Shown in pieces: positions 5,681-11,935 of a DNA stretch of 11,935 nt. Numbering within the stretch: position 1 is the stretch's first letter; each line of letters begins with the position of its first letter. Origin of the DNA: Solirubrobacteraceae bacterium (GTDB lineage: Bacteria > Actinomycetota > Thermoleophilia > Solirubrobacterales > Solirubrobacteraceae); NCBI GenBank assembly GCA_025455895.1, contig JALOLQ010000024.1, forward strand, positions 1 through 11,935. Direction: 5' to 3'. A program made the translations under genes and the position numbers. The notes beneath the pieces are model-generated. The model worked only from the letters and a program-made list of their open reading frames with translations, searched no databases and was not told where the DNA came from.

Positions 5681-6615
5681 GCGCCGAAGACCTCGGCGAA
5701 ACCGGTCCGCACCGACGGGTGCCCGGGCACCCAGCCGAGCTCACGCCGCGCCTTCGCGTTCGCCGCGCCGCGCATCGAGACGGCCTGCCCGGCCACCGGA
5801 CCCGCCGCGAGCCGCGCGAGCCACACGGGAACGCGGCGCGGGGGCCTCGCCCCGAGCGCGCCGGCCAGCAGCGGCAGCCAGTCGCGCTGCGCGAGCGGCT
5901 CATCGTCGGTGACGTGGTAGACGCCGGGCCCGCCGCGATCGAGCGCGAGCACGGTCGCGTCGGCCGCGTCGTCCACGTGGACGAACGAGAAGATCCCGGT
6001 GCCGGCGCCGACGACCGGCAGCCGCCGCCGGGCGACGTCCTGCGCCTGCGAGCCGCCGGGCCCGAACGCCGTGCCCGGGCCGTAGAAGAACCCGTAGCGC
6101 AGGACGAGGCCCTCGATCCCGGGCGTCGTGAGCGTCGCGTGCTCGAGGTCCGCGGCGCCCTCGACGCCGTCGCGCAGCCCGGGCGGGGCGTCGGTGAACA
6201 GCGGGGCGTCCTCGTCGAGCACGGGCGGGCCTTCGGGACGCGCGATGAAGCTGATGCTCTGGGCGACGATCCGCCGCGCCCCCGCCTCGGCCGCGGCCCG
6301 CGCGAGCACCGGCCCGGCCTCGCGGCGAAGCCGGTTCGTCGCCGCCAGGTCGCGGGCGTAGCGGCGCGGATCGATGCGCTGGGGGAGGGCGGTGAGCTGG
6401 TTGACGACGACCTCCGGCCGCGCGGTGAGCACCGCCGCGCGCAGCGCCTCGGCGTCGAGCGCGTCGACGACGACCGCGTCGATCCCGCGCTCGCGCAGCG
6501 CCGCGGCCTGCCCGGGCGAGCGCGTCGTGCCGGTGACCTCGTGCCCGGCGCCGAGCAGCCGCTCGGCCAGCGGGCGCCCGATCGCCCCGGTGGCTCCGGC
6601 CAGGAAGACCCTCAT
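5509..6615 (-). CDS. NAD(P)-dependent epimerase/dehydratase-like SDR with antisense-derived tail
   Basis: A 368-residue short-chain dehydrogenase/reductase of the extended or atypical class. The Rossmann nucleotide site GATGAIG (7-13) opens the protein and TGTTRSP (28-34) probably sets NADP preference. VVVNQLTALP (69-78), VAQSISFIA (117-125) and GLVLRYGFFYGPGT (169-182) are typical of epimerase-like proteins, with FSFVHVDD (209-216) and VYHVTDDEP (232-240) later. The classical Tyr-x3-Lys pair is not seen where expected (LEHATL at 157-162), so catalysis may be atypical or the protein may only bind nucleotide. The family-like part ends near residue 312, where the infC stop lies on the other strand. 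The frame then continues 55 residues as Ser/Thr/Ala/Gly repeats to a TGA at 5509. The ATG at 6615 begins the Rossmann strand and overlaps the upstream membrane-protein stop (ATGA). Substrate unknown. Confidence 0.88.
   Translation of the reverse strand: MRVFLAGATGAIGRPLAERLLGAGHEVTGTTRSPGQAAALRERGIDAVVVDALDAEALRAAVLTARPEVVVNQLTALPQRIDPRRYARDLAATNRLRREAGPVLARAAAEAGARRIVAQSISFIARPEGPPVLDEDAPLFTDAPPGLRDGVEGAADLEHATLTTPGIEGLVLRYGFFYGPGTAFGPGGSQAQDVARRRLPVVGAGTGIFSFVHVDDAADATVLALDRGGPGVYHVTDDEPLAQRDWLPLLAGALGARPPRRVPVWLARLAAGPVAGQAVSMRGAANAKARRELGWVPGHPSVRTGFAEVFGAQAGSASAGSGSTASASTASGSTASGSTASGSTASGSTASATSAASTASGSSPPASG
5564..5653. repeat. six 15-bp tandem repeats coding on both strands
   Basis: Three identical units GACGCGGTCGAGCCT (5564-5608) are followed by three variants of GAGGCCGTCGAGCCC (5609-5653); a degenerate unit lies at 5537-5551. 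On the plus strand each unit encodes [DE]AVE[PA] of the IF3 tail. On the minus strand, in the epimerase frame, the same units encode repeats of STASG. The 15-bp period preserves both frames, so copy-number change alters both proteins without frameshift. Confidence 0.9.
5682..5698 (+). terminator. candidate hairpin just after the infC stop
   Basis: CGCCGA-AGACC-TCGGCG is a perfect 6-bp stem with a 5-nt loop, starting one base after the infC TGA. There is no T-run after it. It lies in the end of the conserved part of the epimerase gene on the other strand, so the symmetry may be coincidental. Confidence 0.25.
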
Positions 6616-7022
6616 CGCCGCGCTCCGCTCTGCGCCGCGCTGAGCAGCCACGCCGTGACGCCGAGCGTCGCGGCGAGCAGCACGGCGTTCAGCGGGCCCA
6701 TCCAGCCCGGGTCCGCGTCGCCGATGTCGAACACGTGGTTCACGAGGTGCAGCACCCCCTGGATCAGCGTGAAGAGCAGCACCGGGACGCGCCACGCCGG
6801 CCGGCTCGCGGCGAGCACGAGCAGGATGCCGCCCGCGGCGTACCAGGAGGCCAGGTCGCGGACGTAGTGCTCGTTCACGGCGCCGTAGGGGCCCACGACG
6901 TCCACGAACGCGGCCGGGTCGAGGATCTGGAGTGCCGCGATCGCGAGCCACGCGGCGCCGAGGACCCAGAGGCCCAGGCGGACGGCGTGCTCTCGCGGCG
7001 GCGACAGGGCGACGGTGGTCAT
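6612..7022 (-). CDS. small four-helix integral membrane protein, function unknown
   Basis: A 136-residue hydrophobic protein with about four membrane spans: a first Leu/Trp/Ala-rich segment (LGLWVLGAAWLAIAALQIL, near 17-35), a second at YAAGGILLVLAASR, a third at VPVLLFTLIQGVLHLVNHVF and a fourth at LNAVLLAATLGVTAWLL. A conserved-looking HLVNHVFDIGD segment lies between spans three and four. I cannot assign it to a named family with confidence; it resembles small DUF4345- or DoxX-sized membrane proteins. The start is ATG 7022 rather than GTG 7031, because TACCGT lies exactly 7 nt before the ATG and GTG 7031 would overlap that box. Its TGA overlaps the epimerase ATG (ATGA), so the two are almost certainly co-translated, and it is divergent from the MocR regulator. 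Confidence 0.8.
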   Translation of the reverse strand: MTTVALSPPREHAVRLGLWVLGAAWLAIAALQILDPAAFVDVVGPYGAVNEHYVRDLASWYAAGGILLVLAASRPAWRVPVLLFTLIQGVLHLVNHVFDIGDADPGWMGPLNAVLLAATLGVTAWLLSAAQSGARR

Positions 7023-7029
7023 GGGCGGC

Positions 7030-7035
7030 ACGGTA
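7030..7035 (-). promoter_or_regulatory. -10 box for the leaderless membrane-protein/epimerase operon
   Basis: TACCGT on the minus strand, 7 nt, then ATG 7022. It overlaps the opposing TAGGGT box of the MocR gene by two bases, so polymerases on the two promoters would exclude each other. Confidence 0.5.
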
Positions 7036-7039
7036 GGGT
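7034..7039 (+). promoter_or_regulatory. candidate -10 box for the MocR gene
   Basis: TAGGGT lies 12 nt before ATG 7052, giving a leader of only about 5 nt. It shares bases 7034-7035 with the opposing -10 element. No -35 is evident; that region lies inside the divergent gene. Confidence 0.4.
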
Positions 7040-7051
7040 CCGGCTGGTCTC

Positions 7052-8467
7052 ATGCCAAGCACCAGTTACGACGCAGTTTCGGGTACCACTTCCGGTCCGG
7101 AGGTGTTGCTCGACCTGCGCGGCCCCGGTCCGCTGGGGCGACGCGTGGAGGAGGCGCTGCGCGCCGCGGTCCGCGCGGGGCGGCTCGAGCCGGGCGACCG
7201 GCTGCCCTCGACCCGCACGCTCGCGCGCGACCTCGGCGTCTCGCGGCGGCTCGTCGTCGAGGCCTACGCGCAGCTGACCTCCGAGGGGCTGCTCGAGGCC
7301 CGCCAGGGTTCGGGCACCCGCGTCGCCGCCCGATCCGCCGCCGCCGACGCACCGCGGCGCGGCGCCGCGCCCGCCCGGCCCGCGCGCCCGGCCTACGACT
7401 TCTTCCCCGGCGTCCCGGACCTCACCGCGTTCCCGCGCGCCGCCTGGCAGCGCGCGCTGCGCACCGCCCTGAGCACCGCGCCGGCATCCGCGCTGCACTA
7501 CCCCGATCCGGCGGGCGCCCCCGAGCTGCGTGCGGCGCTGGCCGCGCACCTCGCGCGCTCGCGCGGGGTCGAGACGACGCCGCAGGATGTCGTCGTCACC
7601 GCGGGCGCGCGGCAGGCGCTCCAGCTGCTCGCCCGGGTGCTCGCCCGCCGCGGGCAGGCGCGGGTCGCCGTCGAGGACCCGACGCTCCCGCCGCACGTGC
7701 ACGTCCTGCGCGCCGCAGGCGCCCGCACGATCCGCGTCCCGGTCGACGCCGACGGGATCGACACCGCGCGCCTGGCGGGCGCCGCCGCCGACGCCGTGCT
7801 CGTCACCCCGGCCCACCAGTTCCCGCTCGGGGTGGCGCTGGCGCCCGAGCGCCGCACCGCGCTGCTCGAGTGGGCCTCCGCCGCGCCCGGGCGCCTGGTG
7901 ATCGAGGACGACTACGACGGGGAGCTGCGCTACGACCGCCGGCCCGTGCGCGCGCTCCAGGGCCGCGCGCCCGAGCTGGTCGCCTACGTCGGCTCGGTGA
8001 GCAAGGCGCTGGCGCCGGCGCTGCGGATCGGCTGGATCGCCGCCCCGCCCGGCCTGGCCGCCGAGCTCGCCCGGGAGCGCGAGCTGCTCGACGGCGGCAA
8101 CCCGGTGCTCGACCAGCTCGCGCTCGCCGAGCTGCTCGGCTCCGCCGCCTACGACCGCCAGATCCGGCTCGCCCGGCGCCGCAACCGCGCCCGGCGCGAC
8201 GCGCTCGTGGCGGCGCTCGCCACGCACGTGCCCGGCGCCCGCGTCACCGGGCTGGCCGCCGGGCTGCACGTCGTCGTGCGCCTGCGCAGGCCGGTGGCGG
8301 CGGCGCCGCTGGCCGCCGCCCTCGCGGCGCGCGAGGTCGGGGTCGTGCCGCTCCTGTGGGAGCGGGAGTCCACCGCGGCGCTCGTCCTCGGCTACGCCGC
8401 GCTGCCCGAGCCCGCGCTCGCCGAGGGGGTGCGCCGGCTCGCGGCGGCGCTGGCCGAGGCGGCCTGA
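7052..8467 (+). CDS. MocR/PdxR-type GntR regulator with aminotransferase domain
   Basis: A 471-residue fusion of a GntR winged helix-turn-helix (about 28-92) and a class I aminotransferase-fold domain (about 115-471). The DNA-binding part is clear: ALRAAVRAGRLEPGDRLPST (36-54), ARDLGVSRRLVVEAYAQL and GLLEARQGSGTRV. The PLP domain shows TAGARQALQLLARVL (183-197), VEDPTLPP, the cofactor aspartate region IEDDYDGELRYDR (284-296), and the PLP lysine in GSVSKALAPALRIGWIA (K318). Members sense PLP or an amino-compound aldimine and regulate vitamin B6, GABA, ectoine or taurine genes. No such gene adjoins it; the nearest candidate target is the divergent membrane protein/epimerase pair, whose promoter overlaps its own. 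ATG 7052 is used, but residues 1-17 look unlike the family, and GTG 7103 is an alternative. Confidence 0.93.
   Translation: MPSTSYDAVSGTTSGPEVLLDLRGPGPLGRRVEEALRAAVRAGRLEPGDRLPSTRTLARDLGVSRRLVVEAYAQLTSEGLLEARQGSGTRVAARSAAADAPRRGAAPARPARPAYDFFPGVPDLTAFPRAAWQRALRTALSTAPASALHYPDPAGAPELRAALAAHLARSRGVETTPQDVVVTAGARQALQLLARVLARRGQARVAVEDPTLPPHVHVLRAAGARTIRVPVDADGIDTARLAGAAADAVLVTPAHQFPLGVALAPERRTALLEWASAAPGRLVIEDDYDGELRYDRRPVRALQGRAPELVAYVGSVSKALAPALRIGWIAAPPGLAAELARERELLDGGNPVLDQLALAELLGSAAYDRQIRLARRRNRARRDALVAALATHVPGARVTGLAAGLHVVVRLRRPVAAAPLAAALAAREVGVVPLLWERESTAALVLGYAALPEPALAEGVRRLAAALAEAA
7063..7081 (+). repeat. 11-bp-period direct repeat at the mocR 5' end
   Basis: CAGTTACG (7063-7070) and CAGTTTCG (7074-7081) recur with an 11-bp period, one helical turn, in a locally AT-richer stretch. 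MocR-family regulators bind direct repeats near their own promoters, so this could be an autoregulatory operator. It lies just inside the assigned reading frame; if translation really starts at GTG 7103 it would be upstream of the gene. A two-copy 8-mer is weak evidence. Confidence 0.3.
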
Positions 8468-8479
8468 GCCGGGGGCCGC

Positions 8480-8485
8480 TATCCT
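8480..8485 (+). promoter_or_regulatory. candidate rpmI promoter -10
   Basis: TATCCT lies 12 nt before the rpmI ATG, in the 30-nt gap after the MocR gene. It would give the ribosomal genes an independent promoter with a leader of about 5 nt. The spacing equals that of the MocR box. Confidence 0.45.
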
Positions 8486-8497
8486 GCACCGCTCGTC

Positions 8498-8698
8498 ATG
8501 CCGAAGATGAAGACCCATTCCGGCGCGAAGAAGCGCTTCCGGGTGACCGCCAAGGGCAAGGTCCGCGGCCGTCACGCCTACTCGAGCCACATCCTCGAGA
8601 AGAAGTCGCCCAAGCGCAAGCGCGGCTTCCGCAAGGCCGCCGAGATCAGCGATCACGACGCGCCGCGCGTGAAGAAGCTCCTGGGGGTCGGCAAGTGA
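8498..8698 (+). CDS. rpmI: ribosomal protein bL35
   Basis: A 66-residue basic protein with the typical bL35 sequence: MPKMKTHSGAKKRFRVTAKG at the N-terminus, then GRHAYSSHILEKKSPKRKRG (24-43) and a Lys/Arg-rich end. It is a structural component of the 50S subunit. Length and start match the family. In most bacteria it lies directly after infC; here the epimerase, membrane protein and MocR genes come between. The gap to the MocR gene is 30 nt, and a TATCCT box there suggests its own promoter. No Shine-Dalgarno is seen. Its TGA overlaps the rplT GTG (GTGA), so the two ribosomal proteins are translationally coupled. Confidence 0.97.
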   Translation: MPKMKTHSGAKKRFRVTAKGKVRGRHAYSSHILEKKSPKRKRGFRKAAEISDHDAPRVKKLLGVGK

Positions 8699-9060
8699 CC
8701 CGCGTCAAGCGCAGCGTCCACGCGAAGAAGAAGCGCCGGGAGACCCTCGAGCGCGCCAAGGGCTTCCGCGGTACCGGCAGCACGCACTACAAGCGTGCCA
8801 AGGAACTGACGATGAAGGCCGATTCCTACGCGTACCGGGATCGGCGCAACCGCAAGCGCGACTTCCGCCGCCTGTGGATCACCCGCATCAACGCCGCCGC
8901 GCGCCTGAACGGCATGTCGTACGGCACGTTCATGCACGGCCTGAAGCTGGCCGGCATCGAGCTGGACCGCAAGGTGCTGGCCGACATCGCCGTGCGCGAC
9001 CCCGAGACCTTCCGCCGATTCGCGGACGCCGCCCGCGAGGCGTCGGAGGCAGCCGCCTAG
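8695..9060 (+). CDS. rplT: ribosomal protein bL20
   Basis: A 121-residue bL20, the 50S assembly protein that binds 23S rRNA early. The N-terminal basic arm (TRVKRSVHAKKKRRETLERA, residues 2-21), the conserved AYRDRRNRKRDFRRLWITRI (46-65) and NGMSYGTFMHGLKLAGIELDRK are all present. The GTG at 8695 overlaps the rpmI stop by 4 nt and is preceded by a weak GGGGG Shine-Dalgarno; an ATG is not available near the N-terminus. The gene is followed within 30 nt by a strong intrinsic terminator. In Gammaproteobacteria and Firmicutes bL20 represses its operon by binding leader RNA; here only 30 nt separate rpmI from the preceding gene, so such a leader could only lie elsewhere. Confidence 0.97.
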   Translation: MTRVKRSVHAKKKRRETLERAKGFRGTGSTHYKRAKELTMKADSYAYRDRRNRKRDFRRLWITRINAAARLNGMSYGTFMHGLKLAGIELDRKVLADIAVRDPETFRRFADAAREASEAAA

Positions 9061-9085
9061 GCCACCACCGACACCGATCGCTTCC

Positions 9086-9126
9086 CGGGCGCCGCTTCCT
9101 CTCCAGGACGGCGCCCGTTTTCGTTT
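9086..9126 (+). terminator. intrinsic terminator after rplT
   Basis: A perfect 9-bp stem, CGGGCGCCG (9086-9094) with CGGCGCCCG (9109-9117), is extended in the loop by TCCT/AGGA pairing and followed by TTTTCGTTT. The stem plus T-rich tract is unusually clear for this GC content. It ends 8 nt before the methyltransferase ATG, so it either closes the rpmI-rplT unit or works as a partial terminator/attenuator before the pheST operon. Confidence 0.85.
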
Positions 9127-9134
9127 CCGGACCG

Positions 9135-9836
9135 ATGACCATCGCCAGCCCCCACAACCAGAAGCTCAAGGAGCTCCGCCGCCTGGCCCGCCGGCGCGGG
9201 CGCGAGGACGCGGGCCGGTTCGTCGCCGAGGGAGAGGACCTGCTCGCCGCGGCGGACGCGGCCGGATGGCCGGCGCTGGAGCGGTTCGTGGCCGCCGGCT
9301 CGGGCCTGGCCGGCACCGAGGTCGAGCCCGAGCTGCTGCGCCGCGTCTCCGGCCTGGGCTCCGGGACCCGGGCGCTGGCCGTCTTCCAGGAGCGCTGGTC
9401 GGCGCCCGCCGGGCCGCTCGCGGTCTACCTGCACGGGGTCGGCGACCCGGGCAACGTCGGGACGATCCTGCGCTCGGCCCACGCCTTCGGCGCCGCCTGC
9501 GTGGTCCTCGGCCCGGGCTGCGCCGATCCGTTCGGCCCGAAGGCCGTGCGCGCGAGCATGGGGGCGATCTTCTCCGTGCCGGTCGCGCGCGGCGTCCCGC
9601 TCGGCGAGCTGCCGGGGCGCACGATCGCGCTCGACGCGCGCGGCGCGCAGCCGCTGCGCGGACCGCTGGACGGCGAGGCCACGCTGCTCGTCGGCGCCGA
9701 GCGCGACGGCCTGCCCGCCGACGTGCTCGCGGCGGCGGACGAGACGCGCTCGATCCCCATCCACGGCGACTCGCTGAACGCCGCGATGGCGGCGACCGTC
9801 GCCCTCTACGAGACGACTAGGGTCCCCACCGCATGA
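9135..9836 (+). CDS. TrmH/SpoU-family RNA 2'-O-methyltransferase
   Basis: A 233-residue SPOUT-class methyltransferase, expected to use SAM to methylate a ribose 2'-OH in rRNA or tRNA. An N-terminal RNA-binding substrate domain (about 1-85, beginning TIASPHNQKLKELRRL and containing RFVAEGEDLL) precedes the catalytic knot (94-233). The three SpoU motifs are present: motif 1 GDPGNVGTILRSA with Asn107 and Arg113; motif 2 LLVGAERDGLP with Glu189; motif 3 SIPIHGDSLNAAMAATVALYE, which forms the SAM-binding knot. Target base and position cannot be read from the sequence. The gene commonly sits just before pheS in bacteria, and here its TGA overlaps the pheS ATG (ATGA). It starts right after a terminator with no visible promoter or Shine-Dalgarno, so its expression may depend on read-through. 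Confidence 0.93.
   Translation: MTIASPHNQKLKELRRLARRRGREDAGRFVAEGEDLLAAADAAGWPALERFVAAGSGLAGTEVEPELLRRVSGLGSGTRALAVFQERWSAPAGPLAVYLHGVGDPGNVGTILRSAHAFGAACVVLGPGCADPFGPKAVRASMGAIFSVPVARGVPLGELPGRTIALDARGAQPLRGPLDGEATLLVGAERDGLPADVLAAADETRSIPIHGDSLNAAMAATVALYETTRVPTA
9818..9823 (+). promoter_or_regulatory. possible internal pheS -10 box
   Basis: TAGGGT lies 9 nt before the pheS ATG, inside the last codons of the methyltransferase gene. It matches TAnnnT and is identical to the MocR box, but the spacing is longer than in the 7-nt group and the hexamer is coding sequence. Confidence 0.25.
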
Positions 9837-10903
9837 TCGAGCGCATCGACGCCATCCGGGCCGAGGCCGAGGCCGCCATCGCCGCCGCCACCACGACCGC
9901 CGCGCTCGAGGAGCTGCGGGTGCGGCACCTCGGGCGCAAGGCCGAGCTGCCGAACCTCCTGCGCGGGGTCGCCGAGCTGCCCCCGGCCGAGCGCGGGGCC
10001 GTCGGCAAGGCCGCGAACGTCGCGCGCCAGGCGCTCGAGGCGCAGATCACCGCCCGCGGGGCCGAGCTCGAGCTCGCCGAGCTGCGCGAGCGGCTCGCGC
10101 GCGACCGGGTGGACGTCACGCTCCCGGGCACCCCGCCGCAGCCGGTCGGCCGCCTGCACCTGCTCACCGCCACCCGCCGCGAGATCGAGGACGTCTTCCT
10201 CGGCCTCGGGTTCCGCGTCGCCGAGGGTCCCGAGGTCGAGACCGTCTTCCACAACTTCGACGCGCTGAACCACGACCCGGCGCACCCCGCGCGGGCCCGG
10301 ACCGACACGTTCTACGTCCCCGGCCCGGGGCGCGGCCCGGACGAGGTCCTGCTGCGCACCCACACCTCGCCGGTGCAGGTCCGCGCCATGCGCGAGCAGC
10401 CGCCGCCGATCGCGATCATCATGCCCGGCCGCGTCTACCGGCGCGACAGCGACGCCACGCACACGCCCCAGTTCCACCAGATCGAGGGGCTCGCGGTCGA
10501 CGAGGACATCACCCTCGCCGACCTCAAGGGCACGCTGCTGGCCTTCGCCAAGGCGATCTTCGGCGAGGAGCGCGAGGTGCGCCTGCGCCCGCACTTCTTC
10601 CCGTTCACCGAGCCGAGCGTGGAGGTCGACGTCTCGTGCTTCCAGTGCGCCGGGACCGGCGCCCTGGACGGCGCGGCGCGCTGCAACCTCTGCAAGGGCA
10701 CCGGCTGGCTGGAGATCCTCGGCTCCGGCATGGTCGATCCGAACGTCTTCGCGTACGTGCGCGAGTACGGCTACGACCCCGAGCGCGTCCAGGGCTTCGC
10801 GTTCGGGATGGGCGTCGAGCGGATCGCGATGCTCCGGCACGGCGTGCCCGACCTGCGCCTCTTCTACGACAACGACCTGCGCTTCCTGCGGCAGTTCGGC
10901 TGA
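9833..10903 (+). CDS. pheS: phenylalanyl-tRNA synthetase alpha subunit
   Basis: A full-length 356-residue catalytic subunit, which pairs with PheT as an alpha2-beta2 class II synthetase for tRNA-Phe. An N-terminal coiled-coil arm (1-95) includes RHLGRKAELPNLLRG (31-45). The core begins at HLLTATRREIEDVF (109-122) and has HTSPVQVRAM (177-186), motif 2 with GRVYRRDSDATHTPQFHQIEGL (199-220), FFPFTEPSVEVDV (255-267) and motif 3 GFAFGMGVERIAMLRHG (321-337), ending NDLRFLRQFG. An insertion carries four cysteines (C269, C272, C284, C287) as two CxxC pairs, a probable zinc-binding knuckle also known in other bacterial PheS but absent in E. coli. The ATG overlaps the methyltransferase stop; pheT follows after 9 nt. 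Confidence 0.98.
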   Translation: MIERIDAIRAEAEAAIAAATTTAALEELRVRHLGRKAELPNLLRGVAELPPAERGAVGKAANVARQALEAQITARGAELELAELRERLARDRVDVTLPGTPPQPVGRLHLLTATRREIEDVFLGLGFRVAEGPEVETVFHNFDALNHDPAHPARARTDTFYVPGPGRGPDEVLLRTHTSPVQVRAMREQPPPIAIIMPGRVYRRDSDATHTPQFHQIEGLAVDEDITLADLKGTLLAFAKAIFGEEREVRLRPHFFPFTEPSVEVDVSCFQCAGTGALDGAARCNLCKGTGWLEILGSGMVDPNVFAYVREYGYDPERVQGFAFGMGVERIAMLRHGVPDLRLFYDNDLRFLRQFG

Positions 10904-10912
10904 GGGACCGCC

Positions 10913-11935
10913 ATGCTCCTGCCGCTCTCCTGGCTCCACGACCACGTCCGCCCCGACCTCGGCGCGCGCGAGCTCGCCGCGCGCCTGGCGATGACCGGCA
11001 CCGAGGTGGACCGGATCACCCACCACGGCGTCGGAGGCGACGGCGCGCACTTCGTCGTCGGCAGGGTCCTGAGCGCCGAGCCGCACCCGGACGCCGATCG
11101 CCTGCGCGTGTGCTCGGTCGAGGTCGGCGCGGCGGAGCCGCAGACGATCGTCTGCGGCGCGCCGAACGTCGCCGCCGGGCAGACGGTGGCCGTCGCGCGG
11201 CCCGGGGCGGTGATGCCCGACGGCACGAAGCTCGGCAAGGCCAAGCTGCGCGGCATCGTCTCGCACGGGATGATCCTCGCCGAGGACGAGCTGGCGATCG
11301 GCCAGGACCACGCCGGCATCCTCGTGCTCGAGGACGGCCCCGCGCCGGGCACGCCGCTGGCCGAGCTGCTGGCGCTCAGCACCGACGTCCTCGAGCTCGA
11401 GATCACGCCGAACCGGCCGGACTGCCTCGGCGTGTACGGCGTCGCGCGCGAGGTCCACGCCGCCACCGGCGCGCCGCTCGGCCCGCCTCCGTGGGCCGAG
11501 GACCCCGGCCTGCCCGGCGAGGACGTCGCGGAGCTGATCACGGTCACCGTCGAGGATGCGGTGCTGTGCCCGCGCTTCACCGCGCGCGCGTTCGAGGACG
11601 TGCGGATCGCCCCGTCGCCGCCGTGGCTCAAGGCGCGGCTGACGGCCGCGGGCCAGCGCCCGATCAACAACGTGGTGGACATCACGAACTACGTGATGCT
11701 GCTCACCGGCCACCCGCTGCACGCGTTCGACCTGGACCGGATCGCCGGCGGCACGCTCGTCGTGCGCCGCGCCGGCGAGGGCGAGACGATGACGACGCTC
11801 GACGACCAGGAGCGCCGGCTCGACGCGCAGATGGGCCTGATCGCCGACGCCGACGGGCCGACGTCGATCGCCGGCGTGATGGGCGGGCAGCGCTCGGAGG
11901 TGCACGAGGGCACCACGCGCGTGCTGATGGAGGTC
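10913..11935 (+). CDS. pheT: phenylalanyl-tRNA synthetase beta subunit, C-terminus beyond window
   Basis: The first 341 codons of PheT (normally about 800 residues) are present without a stop. It begins MLLPLSWLHDHVRPDL, the family N-terminus, and has the tRNA-binding OB-fold domain (about 40-150) with VVGRVLSAEPHPDADRLRV (48-66). EITPNRPDCLG (163-173) opens the next domain, followed by INNVVDITNYVM, HPLHAFDLD (267-275) and SIAGVMGG (318-325) of the B3/B4 region, which carries the editing site for misacylated Tyr-tRNA-Phe. The B5, catalytic-like and anticodon-binding parts lie beyond the right edge. It follows pheS by 9 nt with a weak GAGG Shine-Dalgarno and is co-transcribed with it. The visible part is intact and typical. 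Confidence 0.97.
   Translation, partial: MLLPLSWLHDHVRPDLGARELAARLAMTGTEVDRITHHGVGGDGAHFVVGRVLSAEPHPDADRLRVCSVEVGAAEPQTIVCGAPNVAAGQTVAVARPGAVMPDGTKLGKAKLRGIVSHGMILAEDELAIGQDHAGILVLEDGPAPGTPLAELLALSTDVLELEITPNRPDCLGVYGVAREVHAATGAPLGPPPWAEDPGLPGEDVAELITVTVEDAVLCPRFTARAFEDVRIAPSPPWLKARLTAAGQRPINNVVDITNYVMLLTGHPLHAFDLDRIAGGTLVVRRAGEGETMTTLDDQERRLDAQMGLIADADGPTSIAGVMGGQRSEVHEGTTRVLMEV

Noticed and set aside
6616..7062. Upstream extension of the epimerase frame
   Set aside because: The Rossmann motif begins right after ATG 6615, and the extension only shadows the membrane-protein gene.
8468..8497. bL20-binding autoregulatory leader before rpmI
   Set aside because: The gap is only 30 nt, too short for the known pseudoknot or leader structures.
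1..11935. tRNA or rRNA genes, insertion sequences, phage genes, defence systems
   Set aside because: No cloverleaf, rRNA segment, transposase, integrase or defence domain was recognised on either strand.

Overview
The window comes from a very GC-rich actinobacterial chromosome. The GC content, the GTG starts, the frequent lack of Shine-Dalgarno sequences and the gene content fit a deep branch such as Thermoleophilia/Solirubrobacterales; that placement is an inference. There are no phage, IS, CRISPR or toxin signatures. Most of the window is a translation locus (thrS, DUF192, infC, rpmI, rplT, TrmH-family methyltransferase, pheS, pheT) with two accessory blocks.

Layout. From 1 to 2269, three minus-strand genes run leftward: a secreted Rpf-type transglycosylase, a class V aminotransferase-fold PLP enzyme and an alpha/beta hydrolase cut by the window edge. 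From 2270 to 2571 lies a divergent regulatory region with a near-perfect CRP-type palindrome, a GC hairpin in the rpf leader and a -10 element for thrS. From 2572 to 5680, thrS, a DUF192 gene and infC overlap end to end. From 5509 to 8467, a three-gene accessory block interrupts the usual infC-rpmI-rplT order: an SDR epimerase and a small membrane protein on the minus strand, and a divergent MocR/GntR regulator on the plus strand. From 8498 to 9126 are rpmI, rplT and an intrinsic terminator. From 9135 to the right edge are a TrmH/SpoU methyltransferase, pheS and a partial pheT in tight succession.

How the genes relate. The right-hand genes make initiation factor IF3, ribosomal proteins bL35 and bL20, two aminoacyl-tRNA synthetases and a probable RNA 2'-O-methyltransferase. 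The left-hand rpf gene remodels peptidoglycan and has a CRP-like site upstream, so it may respond to cAMP or a related signal. The MocR regulator shares a tiny divergent promoter with the membrane protein/epimerase pair and may control it.

Three observations stand out. (1) Several starts carry a TAnnnT box exactly 7 nt upstream, which implies widespread leaderless mRNAs. (2) The epimerase and infC overlap tail to tail by 172 bp, so one set of 15-bp tandem repeats encodes low-complexity tails of two proteins on opposite strands. (3) There is a TGTGA-N6-TCACA palindrome between rpf and thrS. I did not find a new multi-gene defence or biosynthetic system; the interest is in genome architecture and regulation.
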